NCBI RefSeq assembly: GCF_000198775.1
Contig: NC_014722.1
Span: forward strand, 1 to 26,618
Direction: 5' to 3'
DNA length: 26,618 nt
DNA from: Mycetohabitans rhizoxinica HKI 454
GTDB taxonomy: Bacteria; Pseudomonadota; Gammaproteobacteria; Burkholderiales; Burkholderiaceae
A program made the translations under genes and the position numbers. This document shows positions 1 through 11,394 of the stretch, in pieces. The notes beneath the pieces were generated by a model. That model was not told the origin of the DNA and made no database searches. It was given only the letters and a program-made list of their open reading frames with translations. How positions within the stretch are numbered: the stretch's first letter is position 1; the number at the start of each line of letters is the position of its first letter.

Positions 1-1593
1 GTGCGGCCGATACGGCGTCGCGACACCACGACAGACCACATGAACGATTTCTGGCAACACTGCTCGACACTGCTGGCGCGTGAACTGACGCCTCAGCAGT
101 ACGCGACGTGGATCAAACCGCTCACGCTGGTCGACTTCGACGCTGAAGCCAGCACGGTGCGCATTGCCGCGCCAAACCGCTTCAAGCTTGACTGGGTAAA
201 AAGCCAATTTTCCGGGCGCATCACCGATCTGGCGCGGGACTTTTGGCAGCATCCGGTACACGTTCAGTTCGTCCTCGATCCGAAAGCCGGCATGAAGGCA
301 TCACCGGCACGGCGCGCCAGCGGCAGCCCGCTCGCCAACGCCGTGGACGCGGTCATTGCCGCGGCCTCGGGCACCTCGGCCGCCGCGCTGGCCAATGGCT
401 CACCGCCTCAGCCGACGATGGCTCAGGCGCTGAGCACGGCCAGCGCCGCGACCGCGGACGGCAACGCGGAACTGGACTTGCCGAACCTAGACGCGAACGA
501 AGCCGCGGCGGCGCGGCGCAACTTTCGCGCCGGGGCATCCGCGCCGTCGCCCGAGGCCGATTCCGCATACGAGCGCTCCAAGCTCAATCCGGTCCTCACG
601 TTCGAAAACTTCGTCACCGGCAAGGCGAACCAGCTCGCGCGCGCCGCGGCGATCCAGGTCGCCGACAACCCTGGCGTATCGTATAACCCGCTGTTCCTGT
701 ACGGTGGCGTCGGGCTAGGCAAGACGCACTTGATCCACGCAATTGGCAACCAACTGCTGCAGGACAAGGCCAATGCGCGCATCCGCTACATCCATGCGGA
801 GCAGTACGTGTCCGACGTCGTCAAGGCGTACCAACGCAAGGCGTTCGACGAGTTCAAGCGCTACTACCATTCGCTGGACCTGCTGCTAATCGACGACATC
901 CAGTTCTTCTCCGGCAAGTCGCGCACGCAGGAGGAATTCTTCTATGCGTTCGAGGCGCTGGTCGCGAACAAGGCGCAGGTGATCATCACCAGCGATACGT
1001 ATCCGAAGGAGATCTCCGGCATCGATGACCGGTTGATCTCGCGCTTTGACTCCGGCCTGACGGTGGCGATCGAGCCGCCCGAGCTGGAGATGCGCGTCGC
1101 GATCCTAATGCGCAAGGCGCAGTCCGAGGGCGTCGCGCTGAACGAGGATGTTGCGTTCTTCGTCGCGAAGCACCTGCGCTCGAACGTGCGCGAGCTTGAA
1201 GGGGCCCTGCGCAAGATTCTCGCGTACTCGAAGTTCCACGGACGCGAAATCACGATCGAGTTGACCAAAGAGGCGCTCAAGGACCTGTTGACGGTGCAAA
1301 ACCGCCAGATCTCGGTCGAGAACATCCAAAAGACCGTCGCCGACTTCTATAACATCAAGGTCGCCGACATGTACTCGAAGAAGCGCCCGGCCAACATTGC
1401 GCGGCCGCGCCAGATCGCGATGTACTTGGCCAAGGAGCTTACGCAAAAGAGCCTGCCCGAGATTGGCGAGCTGTTTGGCGGTCGCGACCATACAACCGTG
1501 CTGCACGCGGTGCGCAAGATCTCCGACGAGCGCGGCAAGGATGCGCAGTTGAACCACGAGTTACACGTGCTCGAGCAAACCCTCAAGGGGTAG
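1..1593 (+). CDS. dnaA: chromosomal replication initiator protein DnaA
   Basis: DnaA binds origin DnaA boxes and, with ATP, opens the duplex and loads the DnaB helicase. The frame is open from a GTG at base 1 (530 residues). The family-typical start is the ATG at 40 (MNDFWQHC, residue 14), which I think is the true start; neither codon has a clear Shine-Dalgarno. Domain I is about residues 14-90. An Ala-rich domain II linker covers about 95-190. The AAA+ domain has Walker [10 protein letters not shown] at 235-243 and Walker B LLLIDD with D298/D299, followed by the SRFDSGL arginine-finger region near 347. Domain IV carries the DNA-binding signature GGRDHTTV at 493-500. It is followed by dnaN and gyrB, the standard origin-proximal order. 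Identification is certain; only the start is open. Confidence 0.98.
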   Translation: MRPIRRRDTTTDHMNDFWQHCSTLLARELTPQQYATWIKPLTLVDFDAEASTVRIAAPNRFKLDWVKSQFSGRITDLARDFWQHPVHVQFVLDPKAGMKASPARRASGSPLANAVDAVIAAASGTSAAALANGSPPQPTMAQALSTASAATADGNAELDLPNLDANEAAAARRNFRAGASAPSPEADSAYERSKLNPVLTFENFVTGKANQLARAAAIQVADNPGVSYNPLFLYGGVGLGKTHLIHAIGNQLLQDKANARIRYIHAEQYVSDVVKAYQRKAFDEFKRYYHSLDLLLIDDIQFFSGKSRTQEEFFYAFEALVANKAQVIITSDTYPKEISGIDDRLISRFDSGLTVAIEPPELEMRVAILMRKAQSEGVALNEDVAFFVAKHLRSNVRELEGALRKILAYSKFHGREITIELTKEALKDLLTVQNRQISVENIQKTVADFYNIKVADMYSKKRPANIARPRQIAMYLAKELTQKSLPEIGELFGGRDHTTVLHAVRKISDERGKDAQLNHELHVLEQTLKG

Positions 1594-1977
1594 CCGCCCC
1601 GGCGGTCCGGAACGGCGGCCCACGATGCGCCACGGTGCCGCGTCGCGGCGCCGGCCGCCATCACCCCTATCCCGCGTGGCGGGCGGCGGCCCCCGGGGGT
1701 GCCGCGCAGCACAGAGCCCATACGCCGCCGCAGGCGCCGCCTGGGAAGCCGGCATGGTCACCCCCATATGGATCCGGTCAAATCTGGGCGTTTTTCAGGC
1801 ACAATACGGGTTTATGGCCGGCGGGCCGACAGCCGGGCGCTATGCCTTGTTCAAACGCCTGTTTGATCGACCCGCCACATGCCCTGCGGCGCGGGGCCCG
1901 GGGCCGCCCCGCACCGGGCGCTATGCACGGCAATGGCGATGGGGGCGGATGAGCCGTCATATCAACGAAGGAATTCT
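1594..1977. other. dnaA-dnaN intergenic spacer
   Basis: This is a 384-base GC-rich spacer. I see no gene and no TTATCCACA-type DnaA box. It contains a C5G5 self-complementary run at 1690-1699 flanked by GC-rich sequence that could fold and slow transcription after dnaA, but no T tract follows. A less GC-rich patch around 1790-1815 (TTTTTCAGGCACAATACGGG) is the likeliest place for a dnaN promoter, although I cannot align good -35 and -10 boxes. The dnaN ribosome-binding site (GAAGGAATTCT) sits at its end. Confidence 0.6.
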
Positions 1978-3084
1978 ATGCAATTGGTCAAGACCGAACG
2001 AGACACCCTGCTGCGTCCGTTACAGACGGTCAGCGGTATTGTCGAACGCCGCCACACGCTGCCGATCCTCGCCAATCTGCTGATCTCCAAAAACGGCCCG
2101 GACGTGTCGTTCCTGTCCACCGACCTCGAATTGCAGATCACCACGCGTGCCGACTTCGGCATAGGCAACGAGCAAGTCGCCACGACGGTGGCCGCGCGCA
2201 AGCTCGTCGACATCCTGCGTGCGATGCCGATCGGCGACGTCACGCTGACGTTGTCCGACAAGCGGCTGACCGTTCAGTCCGGCAAAAGCCGGTTTGCGCT
2301 GCAAACGCTGGCGGCCGACGAGTTCCCGACGCTAGCGCAGGCAAAGGACTTCGGCGCGAACCTATCGGTGCCGCAAAAGACGTTCAAGCAATTGCTTGGG
2401 ATGGTCCATTTCGCGATGGCGCAGCAGGACATTCGCTATTACTTGAACGGCATGCTTCTGGTGGTCGACGGTGATCAGTTGATGGCGGTGGCGACCGACG
2501 GCCACCGCCTCGCGTTCTCATCGATGAAGACGGACGGCGCGTTCGCGCGCCAGGAAGTGATCATCCCGCGTAAGACGATCCTCGAGCTACAGCGGCTGCT
2601 GGAAGACATCGACGACCCGCTGACGATCGACATCGCGTCCACGCAGGTGAAATTCACGTTCGGCCAGGTGGAACTGGTATCCAAACTCGTCGAAGGCAAG
2701 TTCCCGGACTTTCAGCGCGTGATCCCGAAAGGCCACAAGAATACGTTCATGATTGGCCGTGACGAATTGCAGCATTCGTTGCAACGGGCGGCGATCCTGA
2801 CGTCGGACAAGTTCAAGGGCGTACGGTGCATCGTCGCGCCCGGCCAGCTGAAAATCATGTCGACCAATGCCGATCAGGAAGAGGCACAGGAAGAGCTAGA
2901 GATTGCGTACCAAGGCGATACGCTGGACGTGGGCTTTAACGTCACGTACTTGCTGGACGTGCTCGCGAACCTGAAAGTCGACATGATCCAAGTCGCGTTG
3001 GGCAGCGATGCGACATCGAGCGCGTTGATCACGATCCCCGAGAACGAGCAATTCAAATACGTGGTGATGCCAATGCGGATATAA
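1978..3084 (+). CDS. dnaN: DNA polymerase III beta sliding clamp
   Basis: DnaN is the ring-shaped processivity clamp that tethers DNA polymerase III and other partners to DNA. The ATG at 1978 follows AAGGAATTCT, a good ribosome-binding site. It starts MQLVKTERDTLL, the beta-proteobacterial N-terminus, giving 368 residues, the usual length. A longer frame exists upstream (from 1879), but it crosses GC-rich spacer with no homology and is not used here. The C-terminus ends YVVMPMRI, matching the conserved VMPMR motif that lines the partner-binding pocket. It lies between dnaA and gyrB as in other Burkholderiaceae and shows no disruption. Confidence 0.98.
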   Translation: MQLVKTERDTLLRPLQTVSGIVERRHTLPILANLLISKNGPDVSFLSTDLELQITTRADFGIGNEQVATTVAARKLVDILRAMPIGDVTLTLSDKRLTVQSGKSRFALQTLAADEFPTLAQAKDFGANLSVPQKTFKQLLGMVHFAMAQQDIRYYLNGMLLVVDGDQLMAVATDGHRLAFSSMKTDGAFARQEVIIPRKTILELQRLLEDIDDPLTIDIASTQVKFTFGQVELVSKLVEGKFPDFQRVIPKGHKNTFMIGRDELQHSLQRAAILTSDKFKGVRCIVAPGQLKIMSTNADQEEAQEELEIAYQGDTLDVGFNVTYLLDVLANLKVDMIQVALGSDATSSALITIPENEQFKYVVMPMRI

Positions 3085-3106
3085 CCCGCCGACCAGAACG
3101 ATGACC

Positions 3107-5667
<2,561 letters not shown>

Positions 5668-5991
5668 GGTTTGTCGTTTCGCAGAAAAGATGTCCTGGCT
5701 CTCAGTATGGCGTCCACGATAATTTTCTTCCGAATCACAGTCGGGAGTCGCGGGCTGAGGCCGCCTCTACGCAGGTCGCAGGCGTTGTTTGCGGCCCTGT
5801 CGCCCGTGCACTTACCCGATAAGACCTCGACCATCGTATCCCCGGTACCGATGCAGCTGCTCGGCGCGCTGACTGCGCGCGGGCGCGAACCTTACTAATC
5901 ATCCATTTAACATGAGATGCAATGAATTTTAAGAGTCTCGGCCATGCCCTCAATTGAATAATTCAATAAATATTCCATTAGTTAATTTTTA
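5668..5991. other. spacer between gyrB and the accessory region
   Basis: These 324 bases hold no gene that I recognise. Small frames exist on both strands but have no recognisable motif. GC content falls sharply after about 5895, marking the boundary between the chromosomal core and the AT-rich accessory block. A GCGCGC-TGACT-GCGCGC hairpin (5864-5880) lies just before that drop. An AT-rich palindrome, ATTGAATAATTCAAT (5953-5967), lies downstream of the PI-PLC gene on the minus strand. Neither has a T tract, so neither is called a terminator. Confidence 0.5.
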
Positions 5992-6866
5992 CTACGCATT
6001 GTTGGTGTTAGCCAATCGGCGATTTTCATCATCAACCAGTTGTCTATACAAACGCGTATCAGACCTATCATCCTTTCCTGCATAATCCATCGAAATAATG
6101 CCCGGACTGACGCCTCGCAAAACAAGATAACGAACAAAATTGGTAACCCGCTCTTTTTGATCCGCAGCCAAATTTTTAACGCTAAATAATTTCATTATAT
6201 CAAAAAAATGATTAAAATCTTTTGAAACAGGATTGGCCCTCATTGGCATGTTTGTTTGTATAATGTTTAATTTATTTTCTCTATCGACATCAAGGTTGCC
6301 ATGAAAATTTAGAATATGAGATCCTGTTCCTGAGCCACTGGCCTGATTGGCCCATTTCGTATTAGTATTTTTATCATAGTCCCAAAAATATTTCTTTAAA
6401 GACCCCTCCATAATACTATCTTCCGCATTTTTGACTAGCAGCAAAATATTTCTGTTTTGGCCAATCGTATTATCAATGGTCAAACTCCCAAGAGATTTTT
6501 CTGAACCTGATGCATTATTTTCAATAATACGTTGCTCGAAATCTGATAGCTGACGAATGAAGTGCCTTGCATCTCTTTTTTTGAAATGCAACTTCAGTAT
6601 ATATAAATTTCTTTCATCTCTGGCTGCATGACTAAGCAGCTTTTTGACCTCTTCCAGTGCATCCCCGCCTGTCGAGCCAGGGCCATGGAAAAATCGGTAA
6701 ATATTACCTTCATCACGTTTTACTCGTAAATCAAAATAGCGGACTCCCGCTTCAGCTTGTCCCACCAAATCCAGGGATTGGCACTTAAAAGGGCCCGGAA
6801 ATTTTTCTCCCAACCCACCGCTGCCTTGCGCTTTTTCTTTACTAAACAGATAGGTGCCTGCATCGT

Positions 6867-6895
6867 GTGAACCCAGCTTAATATGCTGGGTTCAC
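6867..6895. repeat. perfect 11-bp inverted repeat spanning the nonsense codon
   Basis: GTGAACCCAGC (6867-6877) and GCTGGGTTCAC (6885-6895) are exact reverse complements around a 7-base loop, TTAATAT. One arm encodes the start of the catalytic GSH motif of the PI-PLC gene; the other contains the in-frame TGA (6892-6894). No T tract follows on either strand, so a simple terminator is unlikely. Confidence 0.9.
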
Positions 6896-7092
6896 CGTGT
6901 TTGAGGCGGTAGGTCTGCGTGATCTAAAGTTGGCAGATTCTCGGGTAGTCGATCCAGATTTTCAGGGTCCAGGTTACGCCGGCTGAGCGGCATAACTTGT
7001 AAGTCCATCGCGTCCTGGTCTGACGCAGCAAGCTCACCTTGATTTTTTCGTTGTTTTTTGGATTGAATATTATATGAACTTGTCTTTGGCAT
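6892..7092 (-). CDS. 66-residue N-terminal fragment of the interrupted PI-PLC gene
   Basis: This is the part that would be translated if the TGA is real. The start is the ATG at 7092 (MPKTSSYNIQ), preceded by GAGGTG at a good distance; another ATG at 7104 lies upstream of that site and is less likely. The peptide is short, polar and without predicted fold: a basic stretch (SKKQRKNQ), then acidic and Pro/Leu-rich sequence ending LPPQTR. It has no hydrophobic signal peptide. In related injection systems, cargo is loaded through a disordered N-terminal tail, so this segment may have been the packaging signal of the PI-PLC protein (inference). As a free peptide it has no evident function. Confidence 0.55.
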   Translation of the reverse strand: MPKTSSYNIQSKKQRKNQGELAASDQDAMDLQVMPLSRRNLDPENLDRLPENLPTLDHADLPPQTR

Positions 7093-7426
7093 TGTGCACC
7101 TCATTAATAGATGGGTTTATCTATAACTTTTAATGCGTCAATGATCACTCGTTTCAGCCTCGAACTCTTAATGACGTTGGCCCGCTTGCGCCAGCGCATC
7201 AGGCTTAACGGCACCACATCATTTCATAGACAATAGGTCAATGTTAGGTTTGCATATTTAACACATCAAATTCAAAATCATCTACGTGGGAATGCCATCT
7301 CGAATTGGTATATCATTGCGGCATCTATAATGCCGTCACAGTCAAGCCAATCCTCAATTCGCCAGCAGTATCCTTCCCATACTTAAAATTCATGACACTG
7401 CGAGCACGCAAGTCAGTCTCCATTCA
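7093..7426. other. spacer between the DUF4255 gene and the PI-PLC gene
   Basis: This is an AT-rich 334-base stretch with no open frame that I can support. A short hairpin, CGGCAT-CTATA-ATGCCG (7319-7335), lies about 90 bases after the DUF4255 stop on the minus strand; it lacks a T tract. The length and composition suggest that the PI-PLC gene has its own promoter, possibly in the AT-rich 7100-7280 part, but no convincing -35/-10 pair was found. The ribosome-binding site GAGGTG for the PI-PLC gene is at its left edge. Confidence 0.5.
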
Positions 7427-8308
7427 TCAATCGGCATCGTGAACGGGAGCGTTCACTACAGTCAAATCAGTACTCACCAATAGGGAATTAGGCAAGTCCT
7501 CATCCATCTCATTCCAACGGTTGTTATACTCGTTAATCACTTCTCCTACTGCATTATTTGTCGCTTGGTCAAGTAGGCCGCTTATGTGAACCGCAGGCTG
7601 ATTGGGCTCTTTATACTCACATGTTATTGCCAAACGTGCGAGCTGTGCTCGTACCTCAGGCATTGTGTTGACGTCCGACTCCTGCAGAACTTGTTTAACC
7701 AGCGCGCGCTTGAAGGGCAACGATTTATCATACTGTTCCCACTTTGACGATTCAAGTTCCGTACTGAACACGGGTGGCGCTTTTATAGGCTGATCCGGAA
7801 CGATTTTAACTGGTATCGTCACTTGAAAATTCAGGCACAGGCGTGGCCGATCACCCAACGATTGCCAAAAATTCCCTAAACTTGACAAATGCTCCGTTGG
7901 TGCGATCACCCGAGAAAATGACGGCAGACCTGCCTCTCGAAGAAGCGTACCTAGCTCAGCACTGAGTAATGCATCGAGCACCGCATTCATGACTACCATC
8001 GGTTGACCGTCCGGCTTCATCCCCTCTTTCTTCAGTTGCTCCCAATACGTCACAAGATAACAACAACGTACGTTTGCTTGTCTAGCATCAAATGTCCCTG
8101 TCTTTGCGCAATACTGGCGTGATTGCCCTTGGCGTAGCTCAAGGTCTTCCTGAATGTCATAGAGAAACACACAAACGGTTGGCATATCCGGTAGCAATGT
8201 TTTGTCCGGAATATCAAAACGAATGTCGATCGACTCATCGCTGATCCGCAATAAGTATTTTTCCAACGAAAGTGCAATCGCTTTATTCAAAGTGATGATC
8301 GGCTGCAT
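7427..8308 (-). CDS. DUF4255 protein, Afp16/Pvc16-type tail terminator of the eCIS
   Basis: The sequence has the DUF4255 pattern: an N-terminal helix (TLNKAIALSLEKYL), then TVCVFLYDIQEDLELR, a cysteine-bearing strand with LVTYW, a long middle helix (MNAVLDALLS), and the segment LGNFWQSLGDRPRLCLNFQVTIPV. This family caps the distal end of contractile tails and helps fix tube length. I chose the ATG at 8308 (MQPIITL) because GAGGAG lies 9 bases upstream; an in-frame ATG at 8335 has no such site. The product is 293 residues, longer than a minimal DUF4255 domain, with an extra C-terminal part of about 100 residues. It follows the AAA+ ATPase gene on the same strand, as Afp16 follows Afp15. Confidence 0.85.
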   Translation of the reverse strand: MQPIITLNKAIALSLEKYLLRISDESIDIRFDIPDKTLLPDMPTVCVFLYDIQEDLELRQGQSRQYCAKTGTFDARQANVRCCYLVTYWEQLKKEGMKPDGQPMVVMNAVLDALLSAELGTLLREAGLPSFSRVIAPTEHLSSLGNFWQSLGDRPRLCLNFQVTIPVKIVPDQPIKAPPVFSTELESSKWEQYDKSLPFKRALVKQVLQESDVNTMPEVRAQLARLAITCEYKEPNQPAVHISGLLDQATNNAVGEVINEYNNRWNEMDEDLPNSLLVSTDLTVVNAPVHDAD

Positions 8309-8417
8309 ACTTTCTGACTCCTCGCCCCTATCCATGATTTAGTCTGCCATGATTGCGTCCGTCATTTAAAATTGACGTGCTTCATCAGTCCCGCCTTGCA
8401 TTGGCAAAGACCTTTAC

Positions 8418-10604
8418 TTAAAGCTGAGGCATGATCCGCCCCGTCTTGCTCAGCTCGCGGCGCACCGCGCGAGCGATATCAACCCAATTTACCGACCGAT
8501 CCTGCTCGGCAGCAAGCCAGCTCGCCAGCAACGCCACGTTCCGGATTCCCGCTCCCGTCAACTCCGTGACCGCCGAGAGCCGCGTAAAGTCCACTTCCTG
8601 ATCCACCGCCACCTGCTCCGGCCAGATCGCCCGCCACATGCGCTCACGCAATACGGCATTGGGTATCTCGAAGCGCGTAATAAACGTCAAGCGGCGCGTG
8701 AACGCATCATCCAAATGCGCACGGTTGTTCGTCGTCAGCACCACCAGCCCGGGGTACTGCTCCAGCCGTTGCAACAAGTACGACACTTCGATGTTCGCAT
8801 GCCGGTCTTGTGCGTCCTTCACCTCACTGCGCTTGCCAAACAGCGCATCCGCCTCGTCGAACAATAATACGCCCGTGTCCGCCACCGCCAGATCGAAGAT
8901 CTGCGACAGATTCTTCTCCGTCTCGCCGACATACTTGTTGACCACCGTCGACAGGTCCACCCGGATCAGATCCAGCCCTAACTCCGCGGCGAGTACCTCT
9001 GCGGCCATCGACTTGCCCGTACCGGATTCGCCATAGAACAGTGCGCTGATGCCAGTGCCATAGCCTACTTTGCGGGCGAACCCGCGCGTCAGCACCGCGT
9101 CGCGCTGCCGGATGGCCGCGAGAATCTCGTGCAGCTGCTCACGTAGGTTCTCGCTCACGATCAGGTCGTCGAGAGTGCGCTGCGGCTGCATGCGCTGTGC
9201 GAGTTGCCCAAAGTGTTGCTGGCCCCGCACGCGCAGCGCTTGGCACAGGTCAGCTTGTGCGAGCGGCGCTTGCGCCCCACGCAGTGCCCGATAGCCTTGC
9301 GCCTCCTGCAGCGTTGCAGTTAGGGTGTCCGGATTTACCCGTGTACGCTTAAGCAAGCCCGCCAGGTCCCACCCATTACTGCTAGTCCCCAGGCCAGCTT
9401 GCAGCAACCGCACATTATCCTCGTGCATGCGCGGCGGCATCGTCAGGCGCAACTTCGGCAGGCTTGCGAACGCCTCTGCTGTTCCGTGCGTAGGCAATAG
9501 GCACACAATGGGTTGACCATGCCGCGCCAGTCGTGGCTCCAGCGCCTCGAGTAGCGGCCCGTGCCGAGATACGCCTTCGGCGACGTGGTGTAATACCAAT
9601 ATGCCGCCGTGCAAGCGCGCCTCACGCAGCACCGCCAATAGCAGCGGCCAGGCATCCGTCGCATCGTCTGGCAACGCCCGCAGGTTGACAGTCAGGGCTG
9701 GGCGGCCTGCCTCGCTGGCTAGCTGCACGATAAGTGCCTCGCTTCCATCGCCCCCTTGCAGCAGTAATAGTGGGGTGGGCATGGCACGTGATCCACCTCC
9801 GAAACAGAACGTCGCAATCTGCTCCGCGCACGCGGCCCACGCGCCGTGACGCAGCGCGTCGCCGATGTGTGAGGTTGGGCGCCATTGTGCGAGTTCCGTC
9901 AGTGCCATGGGTAGGGACATCGTGTCCGCCCCGCTGAGATAGCGAAACACGGTCTCGTTCGCGCGCAGGTAGGCCGCATCGTCGCGCGCGCATGCGCGAC
10001 CATTACGCTCGGCCGTATGCACAAGCTCATTGGGCAACAAGTTGCCTGCGCTCGAGTACAGTTGGTGGCGGTGTGCGATGCGCTCCACCGGCGTGGCGCT
10101 AAATAGCGTCAACGCGAGCTCCACGCCAGGCCAACTCGCGCCTTCATCACCTTGCAAATAAGCCATCAGTGCGTGGTAGCGTGGCTCGATGAGCGGCAAT
10201 AAGCACAGCACCAGCACCTGGGTTTCAAAATGCGTCAGCCCGAATCGGTCGATAACATTGGCGAGCCGGCCGCGCGGCACGGGTGCGCACAGCGTTGTCC
10301 ACGGGGGAGCGTCGCCGCTCGCTGTGCTCCAATGTGGCATGCCGCGCGGTTGCGTGCGTGTGGCTTCAAGCGCCTCCTGCGTGCACAGCAACTCCGCTAT
10401 GTTAAAGCGGTCGTCTTCGCGTTGGTGCTGCCACACCAGCAGGTGCTGCAGCGCCTGATCGACGTATTCGAGCCATGACCCCAGCACCTCAAACGCATGT
10501 GCCACGCATGCATTCGCAGGCGGTGCATTGGCCAAATCAACCGTATCGGGTTGTCTAGCGCCCGATGCAAGGGCGTCTAACAAGTCAGTCGAAAGAGTTT
10601 TCAT
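8418..10604 (-). CDS. AAA+ ATPase of the eCIS (Afp15/Pvc15 type)
   Basis: This is a 728-residue protein with a long N-terminal region and a C-terminal AAA+ module. Walker A GESGTGKS is near residues 525-532. Walker B VLLFDEAD is near 578-585. The second-region motif KRSEVKDAQDRHANIEVSYLL follows, then the sensor-1 strand LVVLTTNN and the arginine-finger region FTRRLTF. Enzymes of this family are encoded in nearly all eCIS loci and are thought to act in particle assembly or cargo loading. The start at 10604 (MKTLSTDL) is favoured because its ATG overlaps, as ATGA, the stop of the decayed tape-measure remnant, an ancestral translational coupling. A GTG at 10667 would run 21 residues into that remnant. 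No damage is visible. Confidence 0.9.
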   Translation of the reverse strand: MKTLSTDLLDALASGARQPDTVDLANAPPANACVAHAFEVLGSWLEYVDQALQHLLVWQHQREDDRFNIAELLCTQEALEATRTQPRGMPHWSTASGDAPPWTTLCAPVPRGRLANVIDRFGLTHFETQVLVLCLLPLIEPRYHALMAYLQGDEGASWPGVELALTLFSATPVERIAHRHQLYSSAGNLLPNELVHTAERNGRACARDDAAYLRANETVFRYLSGADTMSLPMALTELAQWRPTSHIGDALRHGAWAACAEQIATFCFGGGSRAMPTPLLLLQGGDGSEALIVQLASEAGRPALTVNLRALPDDATDAWPLLLAVLREARLHGGILVLHHVAEGVSRHGPLLEALEPRLARHGQPIVCLLPTHGTAEAFASLPKLRLTMPPRMHEDNVRLLQAGLGTSSNGWDLAGLLKRTRVNPDTLTATLQEAQGYRALRGAQAPLAQADLCQALRVRGQQHFGQLAQRMQPQRTLDDLIVSENLREQLHEILAAIRQRDAVLTRGFARKVGYGTGISALFYGESGTGKSMAAEVLAAELGLDLIRVDLSTVVNKYVGETEKNLSQIFDLAVADTGVLLFDEADALFGKRSEVKDAQDRHANIEVSYLLQRLEQYPGLVVLTTNNRAHLDDAFTRRLTFITRFEIPNAVLRERMWRAIWPEQVAVDQEVDFTRLSAVTELTGAGIRNVALLASWLAAEQDRSVNWVDIARAVRRELSKTGRIMPQL

Positions 10605-10776
10605 TGAAGCCACATCACGCTGATTGGGGCCGGCAGCCACGGCAGCGATACTTGCGTGAGCGGCCACGGCACTTCATTGAGTAGTATGTCGATCGCCGCG
10701 CGATCGACGCTAAACTGCAGCCTACCGTCTTCTTGCCGCAGCGTGCCCGGGCGCTATAGGAACAGCTCGCGCAGCG
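10601..10776 (-). pseudogene. decayed 3' end of a second tape-measure (CIS_TMP-like) gene
   Basis: In the frame ending at TGA 10601-10603, the minus strand reads ALRELFL-stop-RPGTLRQEDG, then AAIDILLNEVPWPLTQVSLPWL, ending SVMWLQ. This aligns with the C-terminus of the intact tape-measure protein nearby (DVRQLFLQRPGILTRQ, then ADVLLHAIPWPFEQVWLPW, ending FCVEWRR). Where the intact copy has Gln, this one has TAG (10754-10756), and a TAA lies at about 10777. Similarity ends near there. The two C-termini are too different for a recent duplication, so this is a paralogue or a leftover from another eCIS. Its stop overlaps the ATPase start. Confidence 0.85.
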
Positions 10777-11129
10777 CTTAGCGGAATCAATCTCCTCGCT
10801 CACCGCTATCCTCGTACCCGTCTACACCTTTCAGGATTTGCAGTCCTCATGCGTCAATATGCACGTTTCTTGCAAATCTCACAACACTATTTGGCTTTAC
10901 ATTTAGGCAAACTAAATAACTTTGTCACGTTGTATTGTGAAGGAAACGAAATGGAATTGTGAATAAAAAAGATAAAATTCCACCGCAAAAGACGTGGATT
11001 GCATTGAATGCGTCAACATTGCAACAATGAATGTGTCAGGGAACAGCTTGTTTCCGGTTACAGAATCTCATCGCGTTTTGCACGGGCGCAGCGTTTTGAC
11101 GGATCGCAAAACTGTACAGCATGGTGCCG

Positions 11130-11258
11130 GTAGACGCTGCTTACGCACCAGGCGCACGGCGCGCGCTCGGACTTCCGGTGAAACTTGTTTGCCCTGTTGT
11201 TCATGGCTCCATTCTCTCAAGAGTACGAGCCTCCACAGCATCCGGGGCAATTTAGTCA
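11130..11258 (-). mobile_element. IS3-family remnant: terminal repeat and orfA start
   Basis: On the minus strand from 11258, TGACTAAATTGCCCCGGATG resembles the TGAACTG-CCCC type of IS3-family terminal repeat. About 55 bases further in, the frame reads QVSPEVRARAVRLVR, which matches the helix-turn-helix start of IS3 OrfA transposases (consensus-like SPEVRERAVRMV). Similarity stops at about 11140 and no OrfB is present, so only one end survives. It marks the left border of the inserted gene block and may have mediated that rearrangement. Confidence 0.45.
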
Positions 11259-11352
11259 TTGACTATTTTTAAACATAGACTAAAGTGAGTGTGAGTTCGC
11301 TGTTGGTTGGCCAGGGAACTCAAGCTGGTGGGACAGTCACCTCATCGATGAC

Positions 11353-11394
11353 GAGTTCAGCTGCATCGGACAAGTCAGACGTATGCGGTCTTTT
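11353..11394 (+). repeat. shared leader sequence, copy 1
   Basis: GAGTTCAGCTGC, a gap, and AAGTCAGACGTATGCG followed by CTTTT lie about 110 bases before the first DWIGxW gene. Two further copies precede the second and fourth genes (12271-12311 and 14638-14681). It may be a regulatory site, or the trace of duplication of gene plus upstream region. Confidence 0.6.

Larger units (their letters stand above)
5992..7092 (-). pseudogene. PI-PLC X-domain phosphodiesterase, interrupted by in-frame TGA; putative eCIS cargo
   Basis: Read through one TGA (codon 67, at 6892-6894), this frame encodes about 366 residues. Immediately after the stop comes TQHIKLGSHDAGTY, containing the first catalytic His of phosphatidylinositol-specific phospholipase C proteins. 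QSLDLVGQAEAGVRYFDLRV follows, and then FFHGPG with the second catalytic His. Known members cleave phosphoinositides or GPI anchors. The only usual start codon after the stop is a TTG at 6813, downstream of the first His, so a protein started there should be inactive. The gene is AT-rich, lacks a signal peptide, and lies last in the eCIS order after the Afp16-type gene, where cargo toxins usually sit. Cargo status is inference. A sequencing error, recent inactivation or readthrough remain possible. Confidence 0.8.

Noticed and set aside
1594..1977. Replication origin between dnaA and dnaN
   Set aside because: No clusters of TTATCCACA-like boxes or AT-rich unwinding region are visible here; the origin is more likely upstream of base 1.
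6892..6894. TGA in the PI-PLC frame as a selenocysteine or programmed readthrough codon
   Set aside because: PI-PLC proteins have no selenocysteine at this place and a hairpin of the bacterial SECIS type should lie just downstream of the TGA, not include it. Readthrough cannot be fully excluded but has no specific support.
10605..10667. GTG at 10667 as the ATPase start
   Set aside because: The extra 21 residues come from the DNA of the decayed tape-measure C-terminus in another frame; the ATG at 10604 keeps the ATGA overlap with that gene's stop.
10994..11272. 92-residue + strand frame before the DWIGxW genes
   Set aside because: It is antisense to the IS3-like fragment, has no ribosome-binding site and its Arg/Cys-rich sequence looks non-coding.
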